From: Pictodentalium vernedei
Lineage: Eukaryota; Mollusca; Scaphopoda; Dentaliida; Dentaliidae
Length of the DNA: 64,000 bases
NCBI GenBank assembly: GCA_031216915.1
Contig: CM062292.1
Location: forward strand, 199,289,262-199,353,261
Reading direction: 5' to 3'
Position 1 is the stretch's first letter. The number at the start of each line of letters is the position of its first letter. Under the pieces are notes generated by a model. It worked only from the letters and a program-made list of their open reading frames with translations, ran no database searches and was not told the origin of the DNA. Positions 24,056 to 35,035 of this stretch are shown one piece after another. A program made the position numbers and the translations under genes.

Positions 24056-24294
24056 AATCAACTTACGGCTTTTTTATCCAAGTCAAGAGTTGTCTGCAAC
24101 ATCACTGCGAAAAAATGACCGTGGACCTCTAGTTCCCCTAGTTTTCTGGTGTTTGTACTCCTATCAGCATGACCTTTCAACTTTATTTTTAAATACCAGT
24201 GATGGTGTTTCACATTATGGGTCTCGGGTTTCTATTCTTGCAGTGTCTTGAAGTAGTTTTATTTTCATTCCCAGAGATGTACCTGTCAAGAAGC

Positions 24295-24867
24295 TTGGAC
24301 TGCACGGTATATCGATAAACCGATATACACCGGTATTCAAACCAATATCGATTGAATACCGGTGTAATTACAAAAATATCGGTTTATCGTAATTATTTAT
24401 TTACCCACAATTTAATTTTCAGGATATCTTGAGTTTTCTAAATGTTGCTCCGAATGAATAACATTATCCCCTTACCAAAGGAATCGTCTGCATGTGCTCA
24501 CGTAATATACAATTTCAGCAGTTGAAAAAGTAATTTTCAAAAATTTCAACAAAACTATATCATGTGACTCCTCATTGGAACGAGCTCGTTCCAATGAGGG
24601 GGTCACATGATATTGTTTTATAGAAATCTTTGGGGAAAATCTGATAAACTGATTTTTAAAATAATAAATTTTGATATCTTCTGCGTTGGGTAAAGGTTTT
24701 TCGAACCGCATCATCAAGGCATGTTAATTTGTTCCGACTGCGATGCCTCAAGTCTCCATTGTGGTACTTATGTTCATATATCTGAACAGTTTTCGATATA
24801 TCGGTATACCGCGGTATTTTTTTGAATACCGATACCGGTATTCAGTTTTGAATATCGTGCAGCCCTA
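24295..24867 (-). mobile_element. hAT-type MITE carrying a family A palindrome, copy 2
   Basis: Opposite orientation to the copy at 21975. Ends are TTGGACTGCACGGTATATCG and GAATATCGTGCAGCCCTA. The flanks CAAGAAGC (24287-24294) and CAAAAAGC (24868-24875) match at 7 of 8 positions. The same palindrome sits at the same internal position (about 24470-24704). Confidence 0.85.
24470..24704. mobile_element. Family A palindrome inside hAT element, copy 2
   Basis: The centre is shortened to GGAACGAGCTCGTTCC, with CATGTGACTCCTC and GGGGTCACATG shoulders and the TCTTCTGCGTTGGGTAAAGG end. Confidence 0.8.
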
Positions 24868-25144
24868 CAAAAAGCCGGTCAATTTATGGCTCTGTACCGA
24901 ATGACGGAAACTTGTGATTTTTGTTGTAAGTTTCTTGCATTTATTCAATAAATATAAATGATAAATGATTGTGCAGAACAATTTACATCAAAATGCAATG
25001 CTCCCGATGGGAAGCATTCGAGTTTCTAAGAGCGATATACGTAGCATATTGAACTTTGCTGCTGGGTTCCACCAACTCTTTCAGCAGCTAAGAATAGCGA
25101 ACAACATCAAGATTGGATAGCCTTCAGCCGTTCAAAGTATTTCA

Positions 25145-25277
25145 ACCCTTTACCTAACATGAAAAGCAGACGACACCTGCTCGTTCTAAAAAGAGGTCAT
25201 AACCTATGTTTTTGAGACAAAAAATGAAAATATAATCAAACTTAATTGGCGATTTTTGAGTAACGTTGGGTAAAGGG
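25145..25277. mobile_element. Palindromic element, family B, deleted in one arm
   Basis: CCCTTTACCTAACATG and CGTTGGGTAAAGGG ends are both present, but only about 133 bp separate them. The first shoulder and palindrome arm are missing: sequence jumps from GACGACACCTGC to TCGTTCTAAAAAGAGGTCAT. Confidence 0.7.
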
Positions 25278-25712
25278 TTTACCCCTTTGAGAGCAAAGCG
25301 GGTATGATCAAGACTCATTTCGTCCTGATTGTACCCCAAACGGTGTAATTGAATATCGTTAGCCTCCGAGTTAGACACCGGCGCAACACTACCCACTCCC
25401 CTGACGGAGAAACTATGCCCTCAAAGAAAGTTACAAAAATGTTGTGCCTGGAAAACGCCCACTTGGCTGTTTTAACCAAGAAACTTACTGAACAATGAAA
25501 TAATTAATTCATGTGAATAATGTCCATGTGAATAAACATTGTCACTTACAAGTGATGAAAATTAAATCCGTTTGACAGTAAAACATGCTGTAAAATAAAG
25601 TCACATAAATCCGTCGTACAAAATATAGAATATATATAAAAAGACGAAAACCCAAAAGTCACTTGATTAAAATTCCATTGTGTAAACGTACAGAAATATG
25701 TGGTTAATTGCT

Positions 25713-26010
25713 TTATTCCCAGTTCTCACTTAGCAGTTTTATGAACCTTTCCAGAAGTTCCTTCAATGGGATGATATGGTAGTACGTTGCCTCCAGTAAC
25801 ACACTGTGTAGAAGGTGCAGAGTCCTTGGAAGGGTGTTCCTGTAGAAGTGTTCATTGTTGTCCGCTGTTCTGGGGACGTTTTGGATGTACTGGAAGTGAG
25901 TCGGGTCTCTGTTAAAAACATTTGGTTGATGTTTGGACGCTTCCTTCAAACGAGGTCGAACAACGTTCCCAGAACAGACTGCAACGTGGACCCAGTTGTG
26001 GTGTAATGTC
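25713..26010 (-). pseudogene. Possible LINE RT C-terminal fragment
   Basis: A minus-strand frame contains VFNRDPTHFQYIQNVPRTA followed by NEHFYRNTLPRTLHL, then a short helical tail. The order resembles the end of CR1/jockey-type RTs, where a final xFFPRTxxxWNxLP-like block occurs. The match is by eye only and the fragment may be spurious. Confidence 0.3.
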
Positions 26011-26084
26011 CATCAACATCACAATAACGTATATGTTCCAATAGACACTACCCATAGCCCAAAACCTACACCTACATCGTGAAA

Positions 26085-26180
26085 CACCAGAGGCTTATTT
26101 ACTAAACTTGTGATCGTTAAAAGTTGCCTTGTTCAAGGCAACTTTTAACGATCACAGGTTTATTAAATAAACCTCTAGTG
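26085..26180. repeat. Near-perfect hairpin element
   Basis: CTTGTGATCGTTAAAAGTTG and its inverse meet at CCTTGTTCAAGG. Outer arms CCAGAGGCTTATTTA and TAAATAAACCTCTAG continue the stem to roughly 46 bp. It looks like a recent hairpin MITE. Confidence 0.75.
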
Positions 26181-26396
26181 TATCCAAGACGGCACTGGAT
26201 AAATAATCAACAAACCAGATAAACTCACCCCTCTTAGTTCAAATCGTAAATCGGTTTGTAGTTTAAACTACATTTCACCCGGAACACCGTCTGCTGCACA
26301 CGTGAAACCTCCAGGAAAATGAAGCGGCTTGCTAGTCACTCCATTGATGAAGCAGTTATGAAACGGACGACGCCATTGCAAATATTTCGTGTGACG

Positions 26397-27137
26397 TCAG
26401 ACGGTTAAATTTGCCACTTGACCCGTAAACATAGAATATACTAAGCGAGCTCTCGTCCAATCAGAGAAGGAGGATTTTAGTCTTATGGGAACATCAATAA
26501 TTATTTGCCGACCACTTAACAGGTCAAGCATCTTGAGTTTGGTGTTATTTATTTCCCTCTGTAGCTCAACTCCTGTTGGAACAAGGTTCATGTGTGCTTG
26601 TGCTTCACTGTCTCGAAAATAGATACAACTTCCTAGGGACAAAACACCCAAGCCCTCAGCCTCCTCCCCTGGTAATTTCGCAGCAAGATCAGACTTCCGA
26701 GTCGTTGAGTCGCTTTTTCTTGCCGGACCGATGTCCCGACTATTCTCACGTTCGGTTCCTGAGTGGCGACTGCTATAACTTCGCTTCCTATTTCCCTTCA
26801 CCCTGTGGTATTTATACCGTGGGAGCATTTCCCTCCGCGGAGCATCAACTGGCTTTACTTTACTTTTTATTGTCCGCCGGAACTCTCTATATGTGCTATC
26901 GGCATTTTCTTCCAATCCTCCTGTCATCCGATTTATAATTCTCATAGAGTGCATATCTCCACTGCACCCTGAATGTTTTACATCTCGACGTCCAAATAAC
27001 TTCCGACAATAGTCACATTTCCACAAGAATCCAGGGGGCTGCTCCAGAACGTCCCTCTCGACCGCATATGGTTTATCAAACATAATCTTCGCACACCCCA
27101 AAAACGCCACAAAGTAACCTGAAGATATATGTGACAC
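26397..27137 (-). CDS. Extra ORF downstream of gypsy pol, zinc-motif protein
   Basis: An uninterrupted minus-strand frame of 246 codons starts with ATG about 100 bp after the end of the integrase frame. Residues 41-58 hold C-x2-C-x10-H-x2-C (CDYCRKLFGRR...HSGC). Residues about 85-150 are Arg/Lys/Ser-rich, suggesting nucleic-acid binding. The C-terminus (DLLSGRQIIIDVPIRLK) is more ordered. There is no signal peptide or membrane segment, so it does not look like an envelope. It is the only long intact frame in this gypsy copy, and its place suggests an accessory ORF3. A captured host exon or chance frame cannot be excluded; I do not recognise the family. Confidence 0.5.
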   Translation of the reverse strand: MSHISSGYFVAFLGCAKIMFDKPYAVERDVLEQPPGFLWKCDYCRKLFGRRDVKHSGCSGDMHSMRIINRMTGGLEENADSTYREFRRTIKSKVKPVDAPRREMLPRYKYHRVKGNRKRSYSSRHSGTERENSRDIGPARKSDSTTRKSDLAAKLPGEEAEGLGVLSLGSCIYFRDSEAQAHMNLVPTGVELQREINNTKLKMLDLLSGRQIIIDVPIRLKSSFSDWTRARLVYSMFTGQVANLTV

Positions 27138-27240
27138 CAGATCTAATATTCTACCTTATCAACAATAACAACATGCACTATGTATTCATGCATATGAACT
27201 CTACAGACTTATAAGTTAGGTTCACCTCCTGCCGCCCTGA

Positions 27241-28320
27241 CTAACACTTCAGACGATTGGGGTCGTACCACAAACCACGTTGGGGCTTTGCCCCAGTGTA
27301 AAGCTTCAGTCCGTCATGGTGAACCACTCGGGGCTTCGAGCGCATGGTCTCTTGTATTCTATAAATTACATTATTTAATCGTTTTATTGCAGCATAGGGG
27401 CCTATCCACTTTCTCTGTAGTTTTGGGGACCGACCTTTGATACGTTTTGGATCATACAACCAGACATCATAACACTCAATGAATGTGTTACTGCCAAGTC
27501 GCATATCATACTGCTTTTTCATGTTCTCAGAAGAGAAAACGTTGCCGTGCATGTTCATGGATATCTTTCAAAGCGTTTGCCAATTTGTAGGTATGGGTGG
27601 CCCCTATATTTCTTTCCTGCTCCTCTGGGTACCCCATCAAAATGTCCACAGGCAAACTCATTTCTCTCCCCCAACATCAATGCACACGGTGCACCGGCGT
27701 TTTATACGTCATCATCAACAGAGGCACATATCTATCCCAGTCCCTCTGATGTGCAGACACAAAAGCGGAAAGCACATTCTCGATCGTTTGGTTCGCACGT
27801 TCTGTCATCCCATCAGACTGTGGGTGGTACGGCGCTGTGCGTGTTTGTTCCATGTCAAACAAAGTACACACACATTTCACTGAAAAGTTTCGACTGAACA
27901 TTTGTTCCACAGGCTGAATGAATCTTCCTAGGCTCACCAAAGGCAGAAACAAATCGCTCTACAATAACTCTTGCAAACAGTAGTGGCCTACTGATCCCTG
28001 ATAGGAAAGGCATCCGTCAACTTGGTAAAATAATCTGCAATAACCATCAAATACCGATTCCGGCCATCACTCATGGGGAGGGGACCCATAACATCTACTG
28101 CTATCCTTTCAATAGAAGAAACTCCAACCACATACTTCTGTGGAGAAGCACGAAGCCTCCCCGCAGGCCCTTTGCGAGAGGCACACTTGTCGCCAATTTT
28201 GCACCAGTGCTCAACATTTTTACGAAGTTGAAACCAAAAATACCTCTGCCTCTCTTCAGCTAATGTTTTTGCAAAAGCCCAAGTGACCTGCTGATAAATG
28301 GTCGTGTAAATGCCGCAGTA
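27241..28320 (-). pseudogene. Gypsy integrase, broken
   Basis: A zinc-binding remnant (HWCKIGDKCAS) lies near 28210. The catalytic core begins at about 28100 with AVDVMGPLP (first Asp) and DGRNRYLMVIADYFTK. The catalytic Glu region APYHPQSDGMTERANQTIEN falls in the frame 27952-27677. The C-terminal frame 27558-27241 contains the GPY/F-type module (KLQRKWIGPYAAIKRLNNVI). Frameshifts separate these parts. Integrase would insert the element's cDNA into host DNA; this copy cannot make an intact enzyme. Confidence 0.85.
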
Positions 28321-28951
28321 CTATTTCTTTCAATCAACAAGGCAAGCAGGACTATCTCCTACTTAATGTGGTGGCCTTGGTCAGACTGCCATTCTCTGTA
28401 CAAGACACCACCTCGCATACACAGAGAATCTTTTCTTCACCAATAAAATTTCACGGCTGGGCTCTCTGGAGAGATCGTCTCTCTTGTGGGGTTAATATTT
28501 CCCTCCTTCCACTGCAGTATCTTTCCTAAAACAGGATCTTTTAACTGCGGTTCTCTCAGTCTATCTTTCTACACAAAACTCTATCGTCTTCTGATGGACC
28601 AACATCAGCCTCTGCTGAAGCTAACGAGTCAACAACATCTCTGTCACCAACCTACCTTTTCTTTTCCTGTATTGTGACTGCGGCCGCCGCACGCTAGGAC
28701 TTAGTTTGGGTCCAGTTTGCACCAACACTTTGATCCTCTTTCACCTTATTTACATTTGAATCAAGGATGCCAGACACATTTTCAATCTCACCACAAAAGC
28801 TTTCACCCCTTCCTTACCATGCATCTCAATCCTCTTTATTGTCCAAGCGGACGTAATGAGAACACTGTGACATGAGGCACGGTCTCCTATACAGAGCAGC
28901 TGTATTTTTATGAGATCGACCGTCTCTGTGTTCAGTCGAAAAGTCATACAA

Positions 28952-29398
28952 CTACAAAACCTCAAACCACCGAGCAACTTGACCTTCGGGATTTTTTAAG
29001 TTCAAAAGCCACCTTAACGCCATAAGATCACTCTGCACTAGAAATGTCTTCCCATACAGATAGCGGTGGAAGTGTTTTATTGAACTGACCATAGCAAGTA
29101 GCGACCGCCGAGTTACACAATATTTCCGCTCTCTCCTACTGAAACTTTTGCGGTAGTAACATATCACTCTCTCAAATCCATCCTGCATCTGTGATAACAC
29201 AGCACCCATACCAGAACAACTCGCATTTGTATCCAAGATGAATTTTCCCTCGATCCTTGGATAAGACAAAACAGGAGCGCTTACCAACGCCTTTTTTAAC
29301 TTGCTAAATGATCCTTGACAACTCTCGCTCCACGATAAACGCTGACCCTTCTCAGCCTTCTTATGTGGAGGACGAGCTATGTCAGAAAAAACCCTCAC
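28952..29398 (-). pseudogene. Gypsy RNase H domain, active-site change
   Basis: The frame reads from the RT connection (WSESCQGSFSKLKKAL) into RNase H (FILDTNASCSGMGAVLSQ, then YCVTRRSLLAMVSSIKHFHR). In Ty3/gypsy enzymes the first block is usually (L/E)TDAS with a catalytic Asp. Here that position is Asn (about 29240), so the RNase H is probably dead. RNase H degrades the RNA strand during cDNA synthesis. Confidence 0.8.
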
Positions 29399-29495
29399 GA
29401 ACTTTCTACTCTAAGAACACAACCCAACAAAACTTCTCACATCCTTTACACTACGAGGTACTGGCCAGTTTTCAACTGCCGAGACTTTCTCGAGA

Positions 29496-30480
29496 TCAGT
29501 AAAGACACCATCTTGACTCACAAGAGGTCCCAAAAATGTAACCTTTTTTGGAAAGTAGTCGGCTTGATATACACTTTTCCAGAGTTAATTTCAAGTTGGC
29601 CTCTCTCAATTGCACAAACACCTCGCTGAGATACTTCAAATGCTGCCCAAAACGCTTCGCGTATACTATCACATCATCCAGGTATACTAAACATTTACTA
29701 AATGTTAACACGACGACAAGACTCTTTCCATAAGCCTTTCGAACGTGGCCGGCGCATTATATAACCCGAAACACATGGCAGTGAACTGCTACGATCCGCC
29801 ACCTGGGTATCAAAACGCAGTTTTCGGTCGATCTGCTTCGGCGAGACTCACTTGCCAAAACCCCCGCGCATATCCAATACAGAAAACCATCTACTTCCCG
29901 ATAAAGCATCAAGGGTATTGTCAGTCCTTGGTAAGGGGTGACAGTCCTTCACCGTTACGTTATTCAAACGTCGAAAATCTAAACAAAAACGAAATGACTG
30001 ATCCCGTTTCCGCAACAACACAACTGGCGACGACCAAGGACTACAATCTGCTTCTATAATTCCTCTCCTAGCCATATTCTCAGTTTCTTTCTCTGTATCC
30101 TTTATTTTTGCGAATGGAATGCGCTTCAAGAACAGCTTATTAGGTTTTACAATTCTGGTCTCTATTCTGTGTTTAACTAAACTAGTTCGACCAATGTCAT
30201 CAACAGATTTGGAAACATACATGCTGGGTGTTCCAACAATAACTCTGCCAACATGTGATACTGAATTTCCGACAGATGCTGACAACTTTCCTTGAAAAGA
30301 AGCAACAAATGTTCCGGTATGTTTCTGCCCTCGGTGGTATAAATACAACATGCACAATTAGCGGAAATGACCATAGGTGTGCACACATCATCCACTATTT
30401 CGCATTTAGTCGCAGCCATATTTCTATAAACTCGACAAGGTTCTCCTCCCCAAATTAACAACACACAGGGTAACATCACA
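29496..30480 (-). pseudogene. Gypsy reverse transcriptase, frameshifted
   Basis: The pre-RT region (EHLLLLFKESCQHLSEIQ) precedes the fingers/palm frame 30357-29848. That frame has RRGIIEADCSPWSSPVVLLR, FRFCLDFRRLNNVTV and the first catalytic Asp in SVLDMRGGF. After a frame break comes YLDD in KCLVYLDDVIVYAK (YLDD codons 29684-29673), intact. Several breaks interrupt 29850-29710. Confidence 0.85.
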
Positions 30481-30504
30481 CGTTAGACAACGAATCAGAG
30501 TTTT

Positions 30505-30575
30505 AATAACTAACAACATTGTGCATAAGTATGTGACCTTAAACACCAATAAATAAGTAAATAAATAACTAACAA
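30505..30575 (+). mobile_element. Tail-only SINE insertion with 12-bp TSD
   Basis: The 47-bp insert 30517-30563 consists only of the SINE 3' end (CATTGTGCATAAG, then TGTGACCTTAAACACCAATA and A-rich tail). It is flanked by AATAACTAACAA at 30505-30516 and 30564-30575. It lies within the gypsy element and so postdates it. Confidence 0.85.
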
Positions 30576-30959
30576 ACCCGTTTTGGCTAGAAAACCTTCT
30601 CAACCTCATTCAAGACATTCGTTCCAGGCTGACAACAATCGATGGGTCTACCCTGAACAATTATCTAGCAGTATTCTGGTGTCAAACAATCTGTTGTCAG
30701 ATCTATTCTACAACACAATGGCCGCAAATCAATGGCTTTCCTCACACAAGAGACAGTTCCTTTATCGTTATGCAATCCTTGCTCAACAAAATGTTACAAC
30801 AATGAGAATCAAGAAGCTCCATCGCCAAAATCCCTTCATTCTCGACTTAAAGGACATAGAAACAATGTGTAAGTTGCAACTTGCCCAGCCTAATGTTTAC
30901 TTCCACTTTGCCAACAAACACCGACGATTCACCCGCCGTTATCAAACATAAATTGACAG

Positions 30960-31120
30960 GTGCAAGTAATGTATATTTAAAATACTAACATTGGCTCCAG
31001 TATCAACCAGTACAACAACACATTTTTCTGGTATCATTGTCTCCACAAATAAGCAATCCTGACCTGTCCATGAATTTCTTTCTACATGTTGGGGCCTAAC
31101 TGATTCTGTCAATTTCCGGC
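30960..31120 (-). pseudogene. Gypsy aspartic protease fragment
   Basis: The minus-strand reading around 31020-30985 gives VVVLVDTGANVSIL; the DTGA active-site codons are 31004-30993. This is the retropepsin-type motif expected between gag and RT. The surrounding frame is broken by stops. Confidence 0.8.
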
Positions 31121-32011
31121 CTTTGAAATCGACTCGATCTGGTTTCCCTGAACGCGAAAGCCGTATTTTTCCTACGGCAGATTATTACCTGCCTTTCCCC
31201 AATCACCACTGTCGCGTCCACGGTAACGATTACCTCTAGGGTTAAAGTTACTATGGTGTTTATTTTCATCGACCAGCTTGCGCCCCTCATCTTCCAAACG
31301 ACCTAACTTGAGTCCTCGAAGCCTTATATAGTTTTACTGAGCACTGACTTCTCCCGAGCATTTGGGGTGAAGTTCTGGCCAATCAACAGTGATTCTTCGT
31401 TAGCTTTCGTCTCAGCTTTCATCTCCCAACCTAGAGCACAAATATGTTTACATCTCTGTCAGTCAGCCAAACGGTGTGTTTCCAAACGCACAGCTAAAAT
31501 TTCGGTCTCATCAGTGTCTTGTGGGTTAATTTTCTCTCAACCTCAATCTCACATCAGCATCTAGTAAAGCATCAATGAAATGACCAAGATACGAACCTTT
31601 GTTAACGAAGACGTAGCTTCTGGGTAAGCCTGTGTTGTCAACTTTTTGATCGACTGAGCTAATTCCGACAGTGACTCATCTCGGCTGCGTACTCTAGTTT
31701 ATAATTTTGCCCGAAATATTTCCGCTTCTTCCATCGAACCTTTCCTCGTATTTAAAGCTCCCACTAACGAATCACAGTCACGCCTGTGTAAGGATGACAA
31801 CTCGCTCAACAAGGATCGCGCACTTCCCTTCAAACTACCGTCCAACTGGAGGGATTTCGACGAATTATCCCAGATATTTATCTCAGACACAATACCAAAT
31901 TTTATGAGATATTCTTCTAAATCTTCTGTCCCATCACATTGCTGGGGCTTGACCTTCATGCTATTGCTCCCACTACTGTGAGCGTACATAGGGGAAACTA
32001 TAGGGGATATA

Positions 32012-33607
32012 TACTACTCAAAGTTTGCTAAGCACCAAGTATACCCAACTAGCTGTTTTACATTTTAGTTGAAATATTGTAATTAAAAGTGTATATATAT
32101 TTTATTTAATTATATCTTTAATGATTTAAGTACAGAAATTAAGATTTTATTTGTGTTTGACATTATTTTTTAGCTTTTGAATACGATAACCATGGAAAAT
32201 GGATATTATTGGTAAAAGAGGAAATTTTTCAATTTGCCAAAAAGAAAGTTGACGGAGCGAACGGGTATTGCTTCAGTGTCGAGTATGAGACCCATTACTG
32301 TTAATTACAGCTTGACAACGCCTTCTCATTCCCCCAATCAGGTTTCTGGTGGTCCTTTGTGGGATGTTGTTCCATTCTTGGGCCAGCATGGCACCAAGCA
32401 CCTGGACACTTCTTGGCTGAACTGGACGATCTGAAATTGCAAGCTGCAACTCATTCCAGACATGTTCGATTGGATTGAGGTCAGGGAATCCTGCTGGCCA
32501 GTCCATACGCTCAATCCCCTCCCTCTTTTGGTACTCCACGACAGCATGGGCAACATGAGGACGGGTATTATCGTCCATCAGAATGAATCTATCACCCATT
32601 GCACCTGCATACAATCTGACGTGGACATCCAGGATCTCACTAATTGTCCGCTGTGCATTCAATGTACCACGTTCAAAGACACAAAGCTCTGTACGGCCAT
32701 CCCTGCTGATGCCCCCCCCCCCAGACCATGACTGACCCTCCACCATAGCGGTCATGCTCAGCAATGTTGGCTGCAGGGAAGGGAATCACTCTCCTAGTCT
32801 TCTCCATACCCTAGACCGCCTATCTGTGTGGTCTAGGCAGTACCTTGACTCATCTGTAAAAAGGACAGGTCGCCAATCTTCTCTGGTCCATCCAACGTGG
32901 TCCATGACCCATTCATATCGTGCCTGGCTGTGGTTCTGGGCAAGCGGAATGCGAATACATGGTCTTCTCGATCGGAGCCCATCTTCTTGCAACCTTGCCC
33001 AGATAGTCTGCGTCGAAACATTTACCCCGAGTGCATTCTGAAAAGTCACTGCGAAGCTGGGTTGATGTGGCAAAGCGGTTCATAAGGGCCTGAATGATCA
33101 AAAACCGGTCCTCAGCTGCAGATGTTGCCCTGTCTCTGCCACCACCATGTCTTACTGGTGTGCCATACTGCTGAAATCTTGCCCAGCCCAAGCTCTGGTG
33201 ATCGCCATATGGTGCACACCAATGGCTTCACCACCCTGACGATGGGTAGCCCCTTGCTCCACCATCCCTACAGCCTGCCACATTTCTGCTTCAGACAAAT
33301 GTCTTCTTACATTTGCATTTGCCATATTCAATCATTAAGTCTCAAGGGTTTGTGTTGAAGTGAAGATTGAATACCCTACACATGTAATGTACATGTAGAT
33401 AGTACACGAAAACATCATGAAAATCAAGGGGTACATACTTTCCATGACTGTCATGAAAAGTCTGCCTGTCAAGAGAGCTAATGTAAACACTGGGGACCAT
33501 CTCAATACATTCCTCAAACATATCCACCCAAAATATCGCAAATATGTCACAAGCAAATTTCACAATGATGTGTCAAATATTTGGTGCTTAGCAAACTTTG
33601 AGTAGTA
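32012..33607 (-). mobile_element. Tc1/mariner-type transposon with perfect 27-bp TIRs
   Basis: The ends 32012-32038 (TACTACTCAAAGTTTGCTAA...) and 33581-33607 are perfect inverted repeats of 27 bp, each flanked by TA. The TA duplication and 1.6-kb size are as expected for the superfamily. The element carries a broken transposase on the minus strand and is inserted in the gypsy gag. Confidence 0.92.
32273..33340 (-). pseudogene. Tc1-like transposase, frameshifted
   Basis: Minus-strand frames give the DNA-binding region (RFQQYGTPVRHGGGRDRATS, 33191-32913), then RPCIRIPLAQNHSQAR and the first catalytic block VLFTDESRYCLDH (33073-32786). Next is FILMDDNTRPHVAHAVVEY with the second Asp, and MDWPAGFPDLNPIEHVWNEL with the third acidic residue (frame 32764-32273). 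Cut-and-paste DDE transposase; two frame breaks make this copy inactive despite the perfect TIRs. Confidence 0.9.
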
Positions 33608-34097
33608 TATCATGCCGACTACTAATACTACTCCACATTTCCAATCCCACGCCATGTACTTCCTGTCCTAGTCTCTGCCTCTCAGGCAAGCTTCTCCCTT
33701 CTACTTCGCCTAAGCGATTCCTCACTCTCAATAATTCATCATCCATATTCCTCCGAAAAAGACACAATTCATCCGACACTTGCAACACTTCTAGCAGTAT
33801 CTTCAATCAAAGTGCGAAACGGATCCCCCATGTCTACTTTCCACGCTCTCAACTCGCGCATTAAGTCAGACTTCCTCTCACCACTCAGTTCTTCCTAGCA
33901 AAGGCCACTTTCAGACGAATCAACGGCCGACAAATGTGCCATTCTCATAAACTCATACAGAGGCTCTCTTTCTTCAGCTTCCACGGATGAGTGATCAGTA
34001 GGCTTAAAACATACCTGTTTTGAAGAATTCATAATCCAATCACAATTGATTTCTTTAACAATAATAATAATCCACTGAATCCACAATTAAGCTTACT

Positions 34098-34112
34098 CCA
34101 CTTCTGACACCA
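34098..34112 (-). promoter_or_regulatory. tRNA-Leu-type primer-binding site
   Basis: On the minus strand the 15 bases directly after the LTR read TGGTGTCAGAAGTGG. This is complementary to the 3' end of Leu tRNAs (TGACACCA and upstream), priming minus-strand DNA synthesis. Confidence 0.8.
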
Positions 34113-34967
34113 TGTGTCACCTCGCCGTACCCTTACCCGAAACTGACACGGTGGGTTCGTCGGACACCGGAGTTTATCTCGACCACCCGATAGAGTTTGG
34201 TTTCAAATAAAAAGTGGGTACGATCAACTTAATTTATTGTTCCGGTTTCAGTTGTCCAATACAGGAGGATACATAAAAATTATGGCAATAATATGTGTTC
34301 AGGAAAACACGTTATATGATTAATATATGAGATAAATGAAAAAGTTACAAATAATTATGCAATAAATCCATTGATTAACAGTAGTACAAGAATTACGACT
34401 CTCCCCTCAAAAGCAATAAACACAGTGTTTGTCGGGCGAAATTAATTAAAAGGCTGTTCCAGATATCACCCTACTAATTAAAAGGCTGTTCCTGACATCG
34501 CCCAACTGAAGGCAGTTGAGTGATCTTCAAGAACAACCTGGTTCACATGATGCGAGCTGTTTCCTGAAAGATTCTGTTGAACACCGGCACGGGGAACAAA
34601 GGTATAATCGATTAGTTTTTAAATAGGTATCCACCCTTGGCGAAGTAGTACCCGGGGAACCAGAGGTTCTAATGTCTGACTGAAGGTGCAACTCACACCA
34701 CCTTCAACACACAGATCCTACAAGGGCTGATACACACAGTCAGCTAACCTAACACAACTCGAAGATACGTCGAAGGTGGAAGCTTATTCTAGAGGTGCTG
34801 CACAGGAATAAGAAAAGCGTCTCCGTCACACCACAACTGCCAAGGGCCCGACACAGAGTCAAACGTCCTTGGTGTCTTAGAGGTGCGTTGGAGGTGTTAC
34901 GTAATTATCGAAGGTGGGGGGGGGGGGGGGGGTTTCCAATCCTCCCCATACAAGTACCACCGCCATG
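34113..34967 (-). repeat. Gypsy 5' LTR (outer end interrupted)
   Basis: The inner end starts TGTGTCACCTCGCC on the plus strand, i.e. the LTR ends ...GTGACACA on its own strand, next to the primer site. AATAAA-like signals occur on the minus strand near 34230. A ~33-bp unit (ACTAATTAAAAGGCTGTTCC) is tandemly repeated near 34445-34500. The outer part has GAAGGTG motifs and matches 23513-23935. It is broken at 34967 by a SINE tail and a family B palindrome, so the true outer end is not seen. Confidence 0.7.
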
Positions 34968-35035
34968 ATTTATTTATTTATTTATTTATTTATTGGTGTT
35001 TAAGGTCACATATTTCTGCACAATGGCCAATCATG
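34968..35035 (-). mobile_element. SINE tail fragment
   Basis: Minus-strand CATTGTGCAGAAATATGTGA then CCTTAAACACCAATAAATA and seven AAAT units. 5' truncated, in the gypsy LTR. Confidence 0.75.

Larger units (their letters stand above)
31699..34032 (-). pseudogene. Gypsy gag, split by a Tc1-type element
   Basis: The first ATG (34032-34030) lies about 65 bp inside the primer-binding site and opens a frame that stops near 33898. Gag-like sequence continues in another frame (33806-33588, Arg/Glu-rich helices). It then resumes past the inserted element at 31989-31699 with DGTEDLEEYLIKFG and SLKGSARSLLSELS, typical of gypsy capsid domains. Gag would form the particle that packages the RNA. In-frame stops and the insertion at 32012-33607 inactivate it. 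Confidence 0.75.
26397..34967 (-). mobile_element. Ty3/gypsy LTR retrotransposon, degenerate
   Basis: Minus-strand order: 5' LTR (34967-34113), primer-binding site (34112-34098), gag (34032 to 31699, interrupted), protease (about 31004), RT (about 30330-29500), RNase H (29398-28952), integrase (about 28300-27241), extra ORF (27137-26397). RNase H before integrase is the Ty3/gypsy order. A 1.6-kb Tc1-type element and a 47-bp SINE tail have inserted into it. Many stops and frameshifts mean it is inactive. The 3' LTR may be the partial repeat at 23513-24055. Confidence 0.85.

Noticed and set aside
26576-26972. Plus-strand frames over the gypsy ORF3
   Set aside because: They are antisense shadows of the longer minus-strand frame with the zinc motif.
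26397-27137. Envelope gene for the gypsy element
   Set aside because: No signal peptide, membrane anchor or glycoprotein-like features; the frame is basic with a zinc motif.
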